From the NCBI GenBank assembly GCA_000438255.1, contig FR901907.1:1-21395 (forward strand): a stretch of DNA of 21,395 nt, written 5' to 3'. The DNA is from Clostridium sp. CAG:389. Lineage in GTDB: Bacteria > Bacillota > Clostridia > TANB77 > CAG-508. Made by a program: the position numbers and the translations under genes. Below are positions 1 to 7,128 of this stretch, in pieces. The notes beneath the pieces were generated by a model, which made no database searches, was not told where the DNA came from, and was given only the letters and a program-made list of their open reading frames with translations. Numbering within the stretch: the first letter of the stretch is position 1; the number at the start of each line of letters is the position of its first letter.

Positions 1-285
1 GCAATAGTATTTATACAAAATTGTGGAACAAATACAAAATATTCAAGACAAAATAGTTTAAATACAGCATTATTACAAACAGGAACAAATTCTTTAACAG
101 ATACAAGTAAAATAGATGTACAATGTAATATATATGATATGGCAAGTAATATTTGTGAATGGACAACAGAGACGTCTGACGGGTCCAGCAATCCTTGTGT
201 CTATCGAGGAGGCTTTTACACAACAGCGTCTTCCACACGTGCTATCGCAGCTACGGTAACACTTCTAACAGCAACGACAACTTAG
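1..285 (+). CDS. FGE/sulfatase-modifying-like (C-type-lectin fold) protein, 3' end, frameshifted
   Basis: Only the C-terminal part is in the window; the gene starts before base 1. Frame 1 contains YDMASNICEWTTE followed by CVYRGGFY, which matches the 'yDmaGNvwEWt ... RGG' signature of the formylglycine-generating-enzyme-like / C-type-lectin fold. Frame 1 stops at 283-285. The expected family ending (GFRP followed by hydrophobic residues) is present but in frame 3, where positions 240-311 read CYRSYGNTSN... then NLGFRPLLYL and stop. A one-base loss (or two-base gain) near 235-245 therefore separates the body from its normal C-terminus. In gut Clostridia and phages this fold often serves as the variable protein of DGRs, where it displays binding residues rather than acting as an enzyme. 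The high-GC end fits that role. The frameshift may be a real null variant or an assembly error in a hypervariable site. The family call is fairly secure; the DGR role is inference. Confidence 0.7.
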   Translation, partial: AIVFIQNCGTNTKYSRQNSLNTALLQTGTNSLTDTSKIDVQCNIYDMASNICEWTTETSDGSSNPCVYRGGFYTTASSTRAIAATVTLLTATTT

Positions 286-311
286 GATTCCGTCCGCTTT
301 TATATTTATAG
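171..311 (+). other. DGR-type variable-region-like segment with compositional jump
   Basis: By count, bases 171-300 are about 51% G+C, while bases 1-160 of the same gene are about 23%. The segment ends with several AAC codons (GGT AAC ACT TCT AAC AGC AAC GAC AAC) and then a GFRP-coding end, the usual arrangement of a DGR variable region followed by its invariant initiation-of-mutagenic-homing end. No template repeat, reverse transcriptase or Avd gene is visible here, so a supporting DGR would have to lie upstream or elsewhere in the genome. Confidence 0.45.
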
Positions 312-328
312 AACTATAAAGGAGTGTT

Positions 329-389
329 AAAATATAACTGTGTAAATTCAAAATACAAAAATTTTGAATTTGCATAGTTATATTTTTTT
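329..389 (+). terminator. Long hairpin terminator after the FGE-like gene
   Basis: Arms 329-354 and 361-386 form a 26-bp stem with a 6-base loop, running directly into a T-run that ends at 389. The two imperfect pairs (340/375 and 343/372) are G-U wobbles in plus-strand RNA but A-C mismatches in minus-strand RNA, so the structure is built for plus-strand transcripts. If the upstream gene is a DGR target, a hairpin just after the variable region could also help target recognition, as in known DGRs; that second role is inference. Confidence 0.8.
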
Positions 390-427
390 GGATGAGAAAG
401 AGCTTCTAATTAATAAAAATGTTAGAA

Positions 428-491
428 TGCCAAGTTTTGATTATAAGGACTATACTTGTAAAAGGATAGTCCTTATAACCAAAACTTGGCA
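428..491 (-). terminator. Long hairpin, minus-strand terminator
   Basis: Arms 428-453 and 466-491 form a 26-bp stem around a 12-base loop. The single imperfect pair (440/479) is a G-U wobble only in minus-strand RNA. It lies just downstream of the minus-strand gene ending at 515, and a short T-run follows on the minus strand. It faces the 329-386 hairpin, so the two genes converge with one terminator each. Confidence 0.65.
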
Positions 492-514
492 CTTAGCGAT
501 GGCACTTTTAAAAA

Positions 515-946
515 TTAATTTTCATTATCATCATCATTACGTCCATGGCGACCAGTATTTGTAAATTGCATAGAATAATACCAAACAACAGCAATTATAG
601 CGATAGCAGCAACACCAAGTACAAACCAAATCCAGGCATTTTGAGACATACCCATAGTAGTATCAGTATTTGTTCTAGTAGCAGAATATCCACTATTCAT
701 ATTAGAACTAGACATACCAGATGTACGATTACCATTCATCATATTTTCAGTTCCACCAGTCGCACCTTTGGAAGCATTAGAGACATCCATAGCAGCATTT
801 TCAACAGTATCTTCAACACCACCAACAAAATTTCTAACATCATTAGCAGCAGTACCAATACCACTACCATCAGTAGCTAAACAAATAGAAAAAGAAAAAA
901 TGCTAAACAATAAAATAGCCAAAGAAACAAAAAATCTTCTATTCAT
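515..946 (-). CDS. Small secreted/membrane-anchored protein, function unknown
   Basis: This 143-residue protein is not recognised as a known family. Residues 1-24 look like a signal peptide (two Arg after Met, then a long hydrophobic run ending near CLA). The middle (about 25-103) is low-complexity, rich in Gly, Asn, Ser, Thr and Met. Residues 104-124 form a hydrophobic segment with Trp and Tyr at its ends. The tail of about 19 residues is polar, with an acidic/Asn-rich end. The likely topology is an external low-complexity domain held by one C-terminal membrane helix. The start is supported by AAGGAGG upstream of the ATG. The next gene on the same strand (1111-1458) has the same plan but no obvious sequence similarity. 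No sortase LPxTG motif is present. Confidence 0.75.
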   Translation of the reverse strand: MNRRFFVSLAILLFSIFSFSICLATDGSGIGTAANDVRNFVGGVEDTVENAAMDVSNASKGATGGTENMMNGNRTSGMSSSNMNSGYSATRTNTDTTMGMSQNAWIWFVLGVAAIAIIAVVWYYSMQFTNTGRHGRNDDDNEN

Positions 947-1054
947 AATAATAATCCTCCTTACAATTTAAAAGTTTGATATGATTTTTTAAATCTACTA
1001 ATATTATTTTAAAATTTGGAGAAAATATACATACAAAAATTGCTAGAAAAATGC

Positions 1055-1096
1055 AAAAAAAGTTGTCAACAGGAAAAACCAAATTTGACAACTTTT
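1055..1096 (-). terminator. Rho-independent terminator of the 1111-1458 gene
   Basis: Arms 1058-1069 and 1085-1096 form a 12-bp stem (core GTTGTCAA / TTGACAAC). On the minus strand the distal arm runs into a T-run (the A-run at 1055-1061 on the plus strand). It lies immediately downstream of the minus-strand gene and separates it from the next minus-strand gene. Confidence 0.8.
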
Positions 1097-1110
1097 GACA
1101 ATTTATTTTA

Positions 1111-1458
1111 TTAATTTTTTAATCTAATTAAAATAGCAATAGCTAGTAATATTAAAATGATTCCAATACTAATCAAGAAAATATTTAAAATATTTGTAAG
1201 TCCTAAACCAGATTCTGTTGAAGATGTTGTTTTCACAGTAGCTGATGAAGTAGTAGATATCGGATTTGTATTAGTATTTGATGAAGATCTTGCATAATTT
1301 GAAGTAGGATAATCTTCTTCATCAGTAGTATTGATAGTTGTATTAGAGTCACTAGTATTTTCTGTTAAATTTAAATCAACTGCTTTTACATTTAAATTCA
1401 ATAATATTGTAACAATAAAGATTAATGTTGCAATTAGAACTTTTTTCAATTTTGTCAT
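1111..1458 (-). CDS. Small secreted/membrane-anchored Ser/Thr/Asn-rich protein, function unknown
   Basis: This 115-residue protein is not recognised. Residues 1-25 form a signal peptide (basic TKLKK start, hydrophobic core, cleavage expected after VKA). Residues 26-82 are almost entirely Asn, Thr, Ser and Asp, typical of a flexible extracellular stalk. Residues about 88-111 are a hydrophobic helix ending in the basic RLKN tail. The plan parallels the neighbouring 515-946 gene. AGGAGG sits 7 bases before the ATG. Upstream is a promoter-like pair (1499-1527) and downstream a terminator (1055-1096), so it is probably a single-gene transcript. Role unknown; envelope-associated by architecture. 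Confidence 0.75.
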   Translation of the reverse strand: MTKLKKVLIATLIFIVTILLNLNVKAVDLNLTENTSDSNTTINTTDEEDYPTSNYARSSSNTNTNPISTTSSATVKTTSSTESGLGLTNILNIFLISIGIILILLAIAILIRLKN

Positions 1459-1498
1459 TAATATACCTCCTAAAAATTTTCATTTGTTTTACTAAATA

Positions 1499-1527
1499 AT
1501 AATAACACAAAATAAATTAACAGTCTA
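1499..1527 (-). promoter_or_regulatory. Sigma-A-type promoter for the 1111-1458 gene
   Basis: On the minus strand, TAGACT (1527-1522) is followed after 17 bases by TATTAT (1504-1499), 41 bases before the start codon. The -10 matches consensus in 5 of 6 positions, the -35 in 4 of 6. Confidence 0.5.
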
Positions 1528-1567
1528 GTTTTTTTATAAAATTTAATATAAAAATGTAACCACAAAA

Positions 1568-1579
1568 CTGACCGTTCAG
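1568..1579. promoter_or_regulatory. Candidate operator upstream of the fatty-acid operon
   Basis: CTGACCGTTCAG is an imperfect palindrome (10 of 12 positions symmetric) and a locally GC-rich island in otherwise A/T-only sequence. It lies 62 bases before birA, in the gap between divergent genes. TGAcC/GtTCA-type half sites are common for TetR-family regulators. No regulator gene is nearby, so the assignment is tentative. Confidence 0.3.
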
Positions 1580-1640
1580 AATAATAGAGAAAAAATAAAA
1601 AATAATATAAAATCTAAAAAAACAAAAAAGGAAAAGAAAA

Positions 1641-2159
1641 ATGAAAACAGAAAAATTCAAACAAATAAAATCAACACACACATATTTAAAAGAAAACAAC
1701 AACAAATACACAGAAAACATAGCAATAATAGCAGAAGAACAAACAGAAGGAATAGGAACAAAAGGAAGAAAATGGCACACAGGTTCAAATAAGAATATAG
1801 CAATAAGCATATTAAACAAAACACAAAAAGACATAACAAAATTAGAAGGATTAACAACAGAAATAGCAAAAAGAATCCAAAAAACAATGCAAGAAAACTA
1901 TAACATCAGATTAAACATAAAAGAACCAAATGACCTAATGCTAAATGGAAAGAAAATATGTGGAATTTTAACAGAATGCAACACAATAGGAAACAAAATA
2001 AATTATATAATAATAAGCCTAGGTTTCAATGTAAATGAAGATAATTTTCCAAGTGAATTAGAAAACATATCAACATCATTATATAAAGAAACAGGAAAAA
2101 TTTTTGATAAAGAAAAAATCACAGAAGATTTTATTAAAACATTAGAAAATATAATATAG
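1641..2159 (+). CDS. birA: Biotin--[acetyl-CoA carboxylase] ligase, monofunctional
   Basis: This cytosolic enzyme activates biotin with ATP and attaches it to the AccB lysine. The BirA signatures are visible in order: EQTEGIGTKGRKW (residues 33-45, equivalent to the biotinyl-AMP loop GRGRxGRxW), KEPNDL (94-99, usually KWPNDL), GKKICGILTE (103-112) and the GFNVN strand (128-132). At 172 residues it lacks the N-terminal DNA-binding domain of bifunctional BirA (about 320 residues) and most of the C-terminal domain, so it should not be a repressor. It heads the fatty-acid operon, two bases from fabH, placing the ligase beside its substrate gene accB. AAGGAAAAG precedes the ATG. The Trp-to-Glu change in KWPNDL is the only deviation noted. 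Confidence 0.88.
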   Translation: MKTEKFKQIKSTHTYLKENNNKYTENIAIIAEEQTEGIGTKGRKWHTGSNKNIAISILNKTQKDITKLEGLTTEIAKRIQKTMQENYNIRLNIKEPNDLMLNGKKICGILTECNTIGNKINYIIISLGFNVNEDNFPSELENISTSLYKETGKIFDKEKITEDFIKTLENII

Positions 2160-2167
2160 AGGTGAAA

Positions 2168-3100
2168 ATGAAAAGTATAGAAATCATAGCAACAGGAAGT
2201 TATTTACCGAAAACTGAAATAAACAATTCATATCTTGCAAAAAAACTAAATATAACGGAAGATTACATATACAAAAGAACAGGAATACAAAAAAGATATT
2301 ATTCAAAAGATGAAAATATAGAAGAATTAGCAATAAAAAGTGTAGAAAATTTGATAGAAAAAAATCCAAAAATAAATATAAAAAACATAGATTTTATTAT
2401 TGTTGCAACAACATCAACAAATATGTTAATGCCAGGAATATCATATAAAATTCAAAAGTATTTTAACATTAAAAACTGTATGTGTCTAGACATTTTAGGA
2501 GGGTGTGCAGGCTTTATAAATACATTAGATATTGTACAAAGTTATATAACAACAGGAAAATCCAAAACAGCACTAATGATAGGTGTAGACTTATTATCAA
2601 ACTGTATAGAAAAAAAAGATTTATCTACATCAATTTTACTATCAGATGGAGCAGGAGCTGTTATAATACAAGAAACGCAAAATACAAAAATTTATAGTAG
2701 CAATATAAAAAGTCAAGGACAAAATGGAGAAATACTTACAAATAATATGAATGAAAAATTGCATATGGATGGTAAAGAAGTTTATAAATATGCTGTTACA
2801 GAAACTGTAAAAAACATAAATGAATTACTAGATAAAAGTCAGATTGATATTGATAAAATTAAATATATAATACCACATCAATCAAATTTAAAAATAATGA
2901 AATCAATTGGAAACAAGCTAAAAATAGATGATAAAAAAATATTTACAAATATAGAAAATGTAGGAAATACATTTTGTGCAAGCATACCAATAGCAATAGA
3001 TGAAATATTTGAAAAAAAATTATTAAAAAACGGTGATAAAATAATTCTCTTAGGCTATGGCGGAGGTTTAAACACAGGCAGTATTTTAATGGAGGTTTAG
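2168..3100 (+). CDS. fabH: Beta-ketoacyl-ACP synthase III
   Basis: FabH starts fatty-acid chains by condensing acetyl-CoA (or branched primers) with malonyl-ACP. The thiolase-fold triad is present: Cys113 in DILGGCAGF, His237 in PHQSN and Asn267 in GNTFCAS. The Gly-rich C-terminus (GYGGGLNTGSI) replaces the usual GFGAGLTWG. Length 310 is normal. I chose the ATG at 2168 over the in-frame GTG at 2162, because AGAGG (2158-2162) overlaps the GTG and sits 5 bases from this ATG. It is 8 bases downstream of birA, in the same operon. The residue before the active Cys is Gly rather than the common Ala, a modest variation. Identity is confident; primer preference cannot be read. Confidence 0.9.
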   Translation: MKSIEIIATGSYLPKTEINNSYLAKKLNITEDYIYKRTGIQKRYYSKDENIEELAIKSVENLIEKNPKINIKNIDFIIVATTSTNMLMPGISYKIQKYFNIKNCMCLDILGGCAGFINTLDIVQSYITTGKSKTALMIGVDLLSNCIEKKDLSTSILLSDGAGAVIIQETQNTKIYSSNIKSQGQNGEILTNNMNEKLHMDGKEVYKYAVTETVKNINELLDKSQIDIDKIKYIIPHQSNLKIMKSIGNKLKIDDKKIFTNIENVGNTFCASIPIAIDEIFEKKLLKNGDKIILLGYGGGLNTGSILMEV

Positions 3101-3104
3101 TAAT

Positions 3105-4043
3105 ATGAAAATAGCATTTTTATTTCCAGGTCAAGGAAGTCAAAAAATAGGAATGGGAAAAGATTTATATGAAAAATATGAAGATATAAAAAAGATATAT
3201 ATAAGAGCATCAGAACTTACAGGAATTGATATAGCTAAATTATGTTTTGAAGGAGAAGAACTAAACAAAACAGAAAATACTCAAATTGCAATTGCAACAA
3301 TGAGTTTGGCGATTTTATCAATATTAATAAAAAATGGAATAAGAGCAGATATAGCAGTTGGACTTAGTTTAGGGGAATATCCGGCATTAATATATGGAGG
3401 GCAGCTTAAATTTGAAGATGGATTAAAATTGCTTAAACAAAGAGGATATCTAATGCAATATAAATTACCAAAAGGTGAATATTCTATGCTTGCAATAATA
3501 GGGTTAGAATCCTCAAAAATAGAAGAAATTTGCAACACATTAAGAAATAAAGGAATGTTTATATATCCAGCTAATTACAATTATTCAAATCAAACTGTGG
3601 TTTCTGGGAGCCAAAAAGCAATTGAAATAGCAAGTGAAATTTTTAAACAAAATGGTGCAAAAAAAGTAGTCATATTAAAAACAAGTGGACCATTTCATAC
3701 AAAAGCATTAGAAGATGCAAAAAATGAATACATAAAAGATTTAGAAAAGATTAAGTTTAAAAAAGGAACTACAAAAGTTATTAAAAATATAGATGGCACG
3801 TTCTATAATGACACAGATGATATGGTAGAAATATTATCAAACCATATTATAAGTCCAGTTAGATTTGATAAAGCAATAAAATTAATGAAAGACGAGAATA
3901 TAGATACATTTGTAGAAATTGGACCAGGCAAAACTTTAACAGGCTTTATAAAAAAAGAGCTTGAAAATGTTAATGGATTTAATATCTATGATGTTGATAC
4001 ATTAGAAAATGCAATTCAAAAATTAACTGATATTAAAAACTAA
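3105..4043 (+). CDS. fabD: Malonyl-CoA:ACP transacylase
   Basis: FabD moves malonyl groups from CoA to acyl carrier protein. It opens with FPGQGSQ (oxyanion-loop Gln), has the nucleophile Ser88 in GLSLGE, Arg113 in the KQRG segment that binds the malonyl carboxylate, His198 in GPFHTKAL, and the late EIGPGKTL motif. The usual His before the nucleophile (GHSxG) is Leu, a variation I believe occurs in other Firmicutes FabD. Length 312 matches the family. GGAGG (3091-3095), lying inside the end of fabH, is the ribosome-binding site, implying translational coupling. The acyl carrier protein it acts on is not encoded in this window. Confidence 0.92.
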   Translation: MKIAFLFPGQGSQKIGMGKDLYEKYEDIKKIYIRASELTGIDIAKLCFEGEELNKTENTQIAIATMSLAILSILIKNGIRADIAVGLSLGEYPALIYGGQLKFEDGLKLLKQRGYLMQYKLPKGEYSMLAIIGLESSKIEEICNTLRNKGMFIYPANYNYSNQTVVSGSQKAIEIASEIFKQNGAKKVVILKTSGPFHTKALEDAKNEYIKDLEKIKFKKGTTKVIKNIDGTFYNDTDDMVEILSNHIISPVRFDKAIKLMKDENIDTFVEIGPGKTLTGFIKKELENVNGFNIYDVDTLENAIQKLTDIKN

Positions 4044-4072
4044 TATAATAATTTGAAAAGGAGATTACAAAA

Positions 4073-4813
4073 ATGGAAGATAAAAAAGTAGCATTAATAA
4101 CAGGTGGTACAAGAGGAATTGGAAAAGCAATAGCAATCAAATTTGCTAAAAATGGATATAATTTAGTCTTAAATTATGTGTCAGATAAAACTAATATAGA
4201 AAATTTAAAAAGTGAATTTGAACAATACAATATAGAGATATTATTCATAAAAACAGATGTTTCTAAATTTGAGGATTGTGAAAATATGGCAAAAAAATCA
4301 ATAGAAAAGTTTGGAAAAATAGATGTTTTAGTTAATAATGCAGGAATTACAAAAGATAATTTGTTATTAAGAATGACACCAGAAGATTTTGAAAAAGTAA
4401 TAGATATTAATCTAAAAGGAACATTTAATGTTACAAAAAGTATTGTACCATATATGATGAAAAAAAGAACAGGGAAAATTGTAAATATCAGTTCAGTTGT
4501 TGGTGTATCTGGAAATGCAGGGCAATGTAATTATTCTGCTTCAAAGGCTGGAATAATTGGCTTTACAAAGAGTATTGCAAAAGAATTAGCTAGCAGAAAT
4601 ATATTAGCAAATTGTATTGCTCCTGGTTTTATTGATACAGATATGACATCAGTTTTAAATGATAATGTAAAAGAAAACATAAATTCACAGATACCTTTAA
4701 AAAGAATGGGAACTAGTGAAGAAATAGCAAATTCAGTATATTTTTTAGCTGGTGAAGAAAATACATATATAACAGGTCAAGTTTTAAACGTTGATGGTGG
4801 AATGTTAATGTAA
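4073..4813 (+). CDS. fabG: 3-oxoacyl-ACP reductase
   Basis: This NADPH-dependent short-chain dehydrogenase reduces 3-ketoacyl-ACP. Residues 10-17 hold the TGGTRGIG cofactor loop, NNAG lies at 88-91, and the catalytic set is Asn113, Ser141, Tyr154 and Lys158 (YSASK). The end (ITGQVLNVDGGM) is typical of FabG. Length 246 is standard. AAAGGAG precedes the ATG; the gap to fabD is 29 bases and to fabF 16 bases. Position between fabD and fabF supports fatty-acid rather than other SDR use. Confidence 0.93.
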   Translation: MEDKKVALITGGTRGIGKAIAIKFAKNGYNLVLNYVSDKTNIENLKSEFEQYNIEILFIKTDVSKFEDCENMAKKSIEKFGKIDVLVNNAGITKDNLLLRMTPEDFEKVIDINLKGTFNVTKSIVPYMMKKRTGKIVNISSVVGVSGNAGQCNYSASKAGIIGFTKSIAKELASRNILANCIAPGFIDTDMTSVLNDNVKENINSQIPLKRMGTSEEIANSVYFLAGEENTYITGQVLNVDGGMLM

Positions 4814-4829
4814 AGAAAGGAAAATCAAA

Positions 4830-6083
4830 ATGGAAAAAAGAGTAGTAATAACAGGGTTAGGAGCAATAACTCCTATTGGGAAAAATGTAGAAGAATTCTG
4901 GGAAGGAATAAAAACAAATAAATGTGGAATAGCACCAATAACAGAATTTAACACAGAAAAATTTAAAGTAAAATTAGCAGGAGAAGTAAAAAACTACAAT
5001 CCAGAAGAATACTTTGACAAAAGAAGTTGTAAAAGATTAGATAAATTTTCACAGTTTGCAATAATAGCATCAAAAGAAGCTATGAAAGACAGTGGAATAA
5101 CACCAGAAAATACAGATATGAATAGAGTTGGAGTAGTAATCAGCTCTGGAATAGGTGGATTAACAACAATAGAAAAAGAAAATAAACATTACATAGAAAA
5201 AGGACCTGACAGAGTATCACCAATGTACATACCTATGAGCATATGTAATATGGCAGCAGGAAATGTAGCAATAGAACTAGGAACAAAAGGAGAATCAATA
5301 TCTGTTGTAACAGCATGCGCAGGAGGAACTCACTCAATAGGAGAAGCATATAGAATGATAAAAAATGGTTATGAAGATGTAATTTTTGCAGGAGGAACAG
5401 AAGCTTCAATCACACCAACAGGAATAGCAGGATTTACAAACATAAAAGCATTAACACAATCAACAGATATCAACAGAGCAAGTATACCATTTGACAAAGA
5501 AAGAAGCGGATTTGTAATGGGAGAAGGAGCAGGAATACTTGTATTAGAAGAGTTAGAACACGCAAAAGCAAGAAAAACAAAAATATATGCTGAAATAGTA
5601 GGATATGGAGCAACATCAGACGCATATCATATAACATCACCAGCACCAGATGGAGAAGGGGCTGCCAGAGCGATGAAAAGAGCCTTAAAAGAAAATAATA
5701 TCAAGCCAGAAGAAATCACATATATAAACGCACATGGAACATCTACACACTTAAATGATGCAGGAGAAACATCTGCAATAAAACTAGCATTTGGAGAAGC
5801 AAGTAAAAAAGTAATGATAAGTTCGACAAAAGGGAACACAGGACATCTTTTAGGAGCAGCAGGAGGAGTTGAAGCAATAGTATGTGTAAAAGCAATACAA
5901 GACAAATTTGTACCACCAACAATAAATTACAAAGTACCAGACGAAGAATGCGACCTAGATATTGTACCAAACAAAGGTAGAAATGTAGAAGTAAAATATG
6001 CAATGTCAAATTCATTAGGATTTGGAGGTCATAACAGCTCTATAATATTTTGTTCTTTTGAGAATGACATTGGGATCAAATAG
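4830..6083 (+). CDS. fabF: Beta-ketoacyl-ACP synthase II
   Basis: FabF elongates acyl-ACP with malonyl-ACP. The Cys-His-His triad is clear: Cys163 in VTACAGG, His302 in NAHGTSTHLND and His339 in NTGHLLGAAGG. The GFGGHNSS end motif follows near residue 400. Length 417 is close to the usual 410-413, with a short extra tail. AAGGAAAA precedes the ATG. It lies in the operon between fabG and accB. Confidence 0.94.
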   Translation: MEKRVVITGLGAITPIGKNVEEFWEGIKTNKCGIAPITEFNTEKFKVKLAGEVKNYNPEEYFDKRSCKRLDKFSQFAIIASKEAMKDSGITPENTDMNRVGVVISSGIGGLTTIEKENKHYIEKGPDRVSPMYIPMSICNMAAGNVAIELGTKGESISVVTACAGGTHSIGEAYRMIKNGYEDVIFAGGTEASITPTGIAGFTNIKALTQSTDINRASIPFDKERSGFVMGEGAGILVLEELEHAKARKTKIYAEIVGYGATSDAYHITSPAPDGEGAARAMKRALKENNIKPEEITYINAHGTSTHLNDAGETSAIKLAFGEASKKVMISSTKGNTGHLLGAAGGVEAIVCVKAIQDKFVPPTINYKVPDEECDLDIVPNKGRNVEVKYAMSNSLGFGGHNSSIIFCSFENDIGIK

Positions 6084-6117
6084 AATCAAGTCAAGTTGAA
6101 TAAAGGAGATTTAATTT

Positions 6118-6609
6118 ATGGATTACGAAGAAATTAAAAAATTAATAGATGATATGGGAAATGCTAAGATAGACGAACTAGAAATAGAATTTCCAGAAGG
6201 AATAAAAATAAGTATGAAAAAAAATGCAGAGAAAGAAATCATTTTAAAAAATATACCAGACATGAAACAGCAAAATTTCATACCAGAAACAACAAATATG
6301 CAATTAGATAATCAATCAATAATAAACTCAGATGTAAAAGCAAATATAAATATAGATAGTATACAAGAAGAAAAATATAAAATTATAAAATCACCAATGG
6401 TTGGAACATTTTACTCAAAGCCATCTCCAAATAAAGAAACATTTGTAAAAACAGGAGATATAGTAAAAAAAGGTCAAGTTATATGTATAGTTGAAGCAAT
6501 GAAATTGATGAATGAAATAGAATCAGAATTTGATGGTGAAATTGCAGAAATATGCGTAAAAGATGGAGATATAGTTGAATATGGACAGCCATTATTTAAA
6601 ATAAAATAA
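6118..6609 (+). CDS. accB: Biotin carboxyl carrier protein of acetyl-CoA carboxylase
   Basis: This protein carries carboxybiotin between AccC and the AccA/AccD carboxyltransferase. Residues about 88-163 are a biotinyl domain with the acceptor Lys129 in VEAMKLMNE and a conserved MVGTFY entry strand. The first ~35 residues form the conserved N-terminal region (binding AccC in the family). Residues ~40-85 are a low-complexity linker, Asn/Gln/Ile-rich rather than Pro/Ala-rich, consistent with the A/T bias. AAGGAG precedes the ATG. Its modifying ligase, BirA, is the first gene of the same operon. Confidence 0.93.
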   Translation: MDYEEIKKLIDDMGNAKIDELEIEFPEGIKISMKKNAEKEIILKNIPDMKQQNFIPETTNMQLDNQSIINSDVKANINIDSIQEEKYKIIKSPMVGTFYSKPSPNKETFVKTGDIVKKGQVICIVEAMKLMNEIESEFDGEIAEICVKDGDIVEYGQPLFKIK

Positions 6610-6644
6610 GAGAAAAATAATAGATAAAATTGGAGAAAATCAAA

Positions 6645-7073
6645 ATGTTAAATAAAGAAGAAATTAAGAAAATAATACCACAAAGAGAGCCATTTTTAAT
6701 GATAGATGAAGTTGAAGAATATACACCAGGAGAAAACTGTACAGCATACAAGAATGTAACAGCAGATGAATATTACTTTAAAGGACATTTCCCAGGCAAT
6801 CCAATAATGCCAGGAGTATTAATGGTAGAATCATTAGCACAAACAGGAGCGATTGCGATACTATCATTAGAAGAAAACAAAAATAAAAACGCTTTATTTG
6901 GAGGAATAAACAATTTAAAATTCAAAAAGCAAGTAGTACCAGGAGATAGATTAAAACTAGAAGTAAAAATTATAAAAAGAAAAGGACCAATAGGAGTAGG
7001 AGAAGCAGTTGCAACAGTTGAAGGAAAAATAGCTGTAAAAGGAGAACTAACATTTGCAATTGTAGATAATTAA
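6645..7073 (+). CDS. fabZ: 3-hydroxyacyl-ACP dehydratase
   Basis: FabZ removes water from 3-hydroxyacyl-ACP in a hot-dog fold. PQREPFLMID opens the domain; the catalytic His48 lies in GHFPGNPIMPG and Glu62 in VESLAQTGA. I use the ATG at 6645 (142 residues). An upstream in-frame TTG at 6630 would overlap the likely ribosome-binding site GGAGA (6632-6636) and add five residues absent from the family. It lies in the operon between accB and accC. Confidence 0.93.
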   Translation: MLNKEEIKKIIPQREPFLMIDEVEEYTPGENCTAYKNVTADEYYFKGHFPGNPIMPGVLMVESLAQTGAIAILSLEENKNKNALFGGINNLKFKKQVVPGDRLKLEVKIIKRKGPIGVGEAVATVEGKIAVKGELTFAIVDN

Positions 7074-7128
7074 AAATTTTCAAAATACAAACACAAATAT
7101 AAAGTTTATAAATGAAAGGAAATTAGAA

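Noticed and set aside
1040..1069. Minus-strand TTGACA at 1069-1064 as a promoter for the 515-946 gene
   Set aside because: It is part of the terminator stem and has no convincing -10 at 16-18 bases.
2162..2167. GTG start for fabH
   Set aside because: It overlaps the ribosome-binding site AGAGG, which is correctly spaced for the ATG at 2168.
3360..3380. FabD nucleophile motif GLSLG instead of GHSxG
   Set aside because: It looked unusual, but Leu before the active Ser is, to my knowledge, seen in other Firmicutes FabD, and all other catalytic residues are intact.
5627..6015. Antisense open frames within fabF
   Set aside because: They are hydrophobic shadows of an A-rich coding strand, without ribosome-binding sites or family motifs. 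The same applies to antisense frames in birA, accD, accA, ytvI and secA.
6630..6644. TTG start for fabZ
   Set aside because: It lies before the ribosome-binding site GGAGA that serves the ATG at 6645, and the added residues are not family-like.
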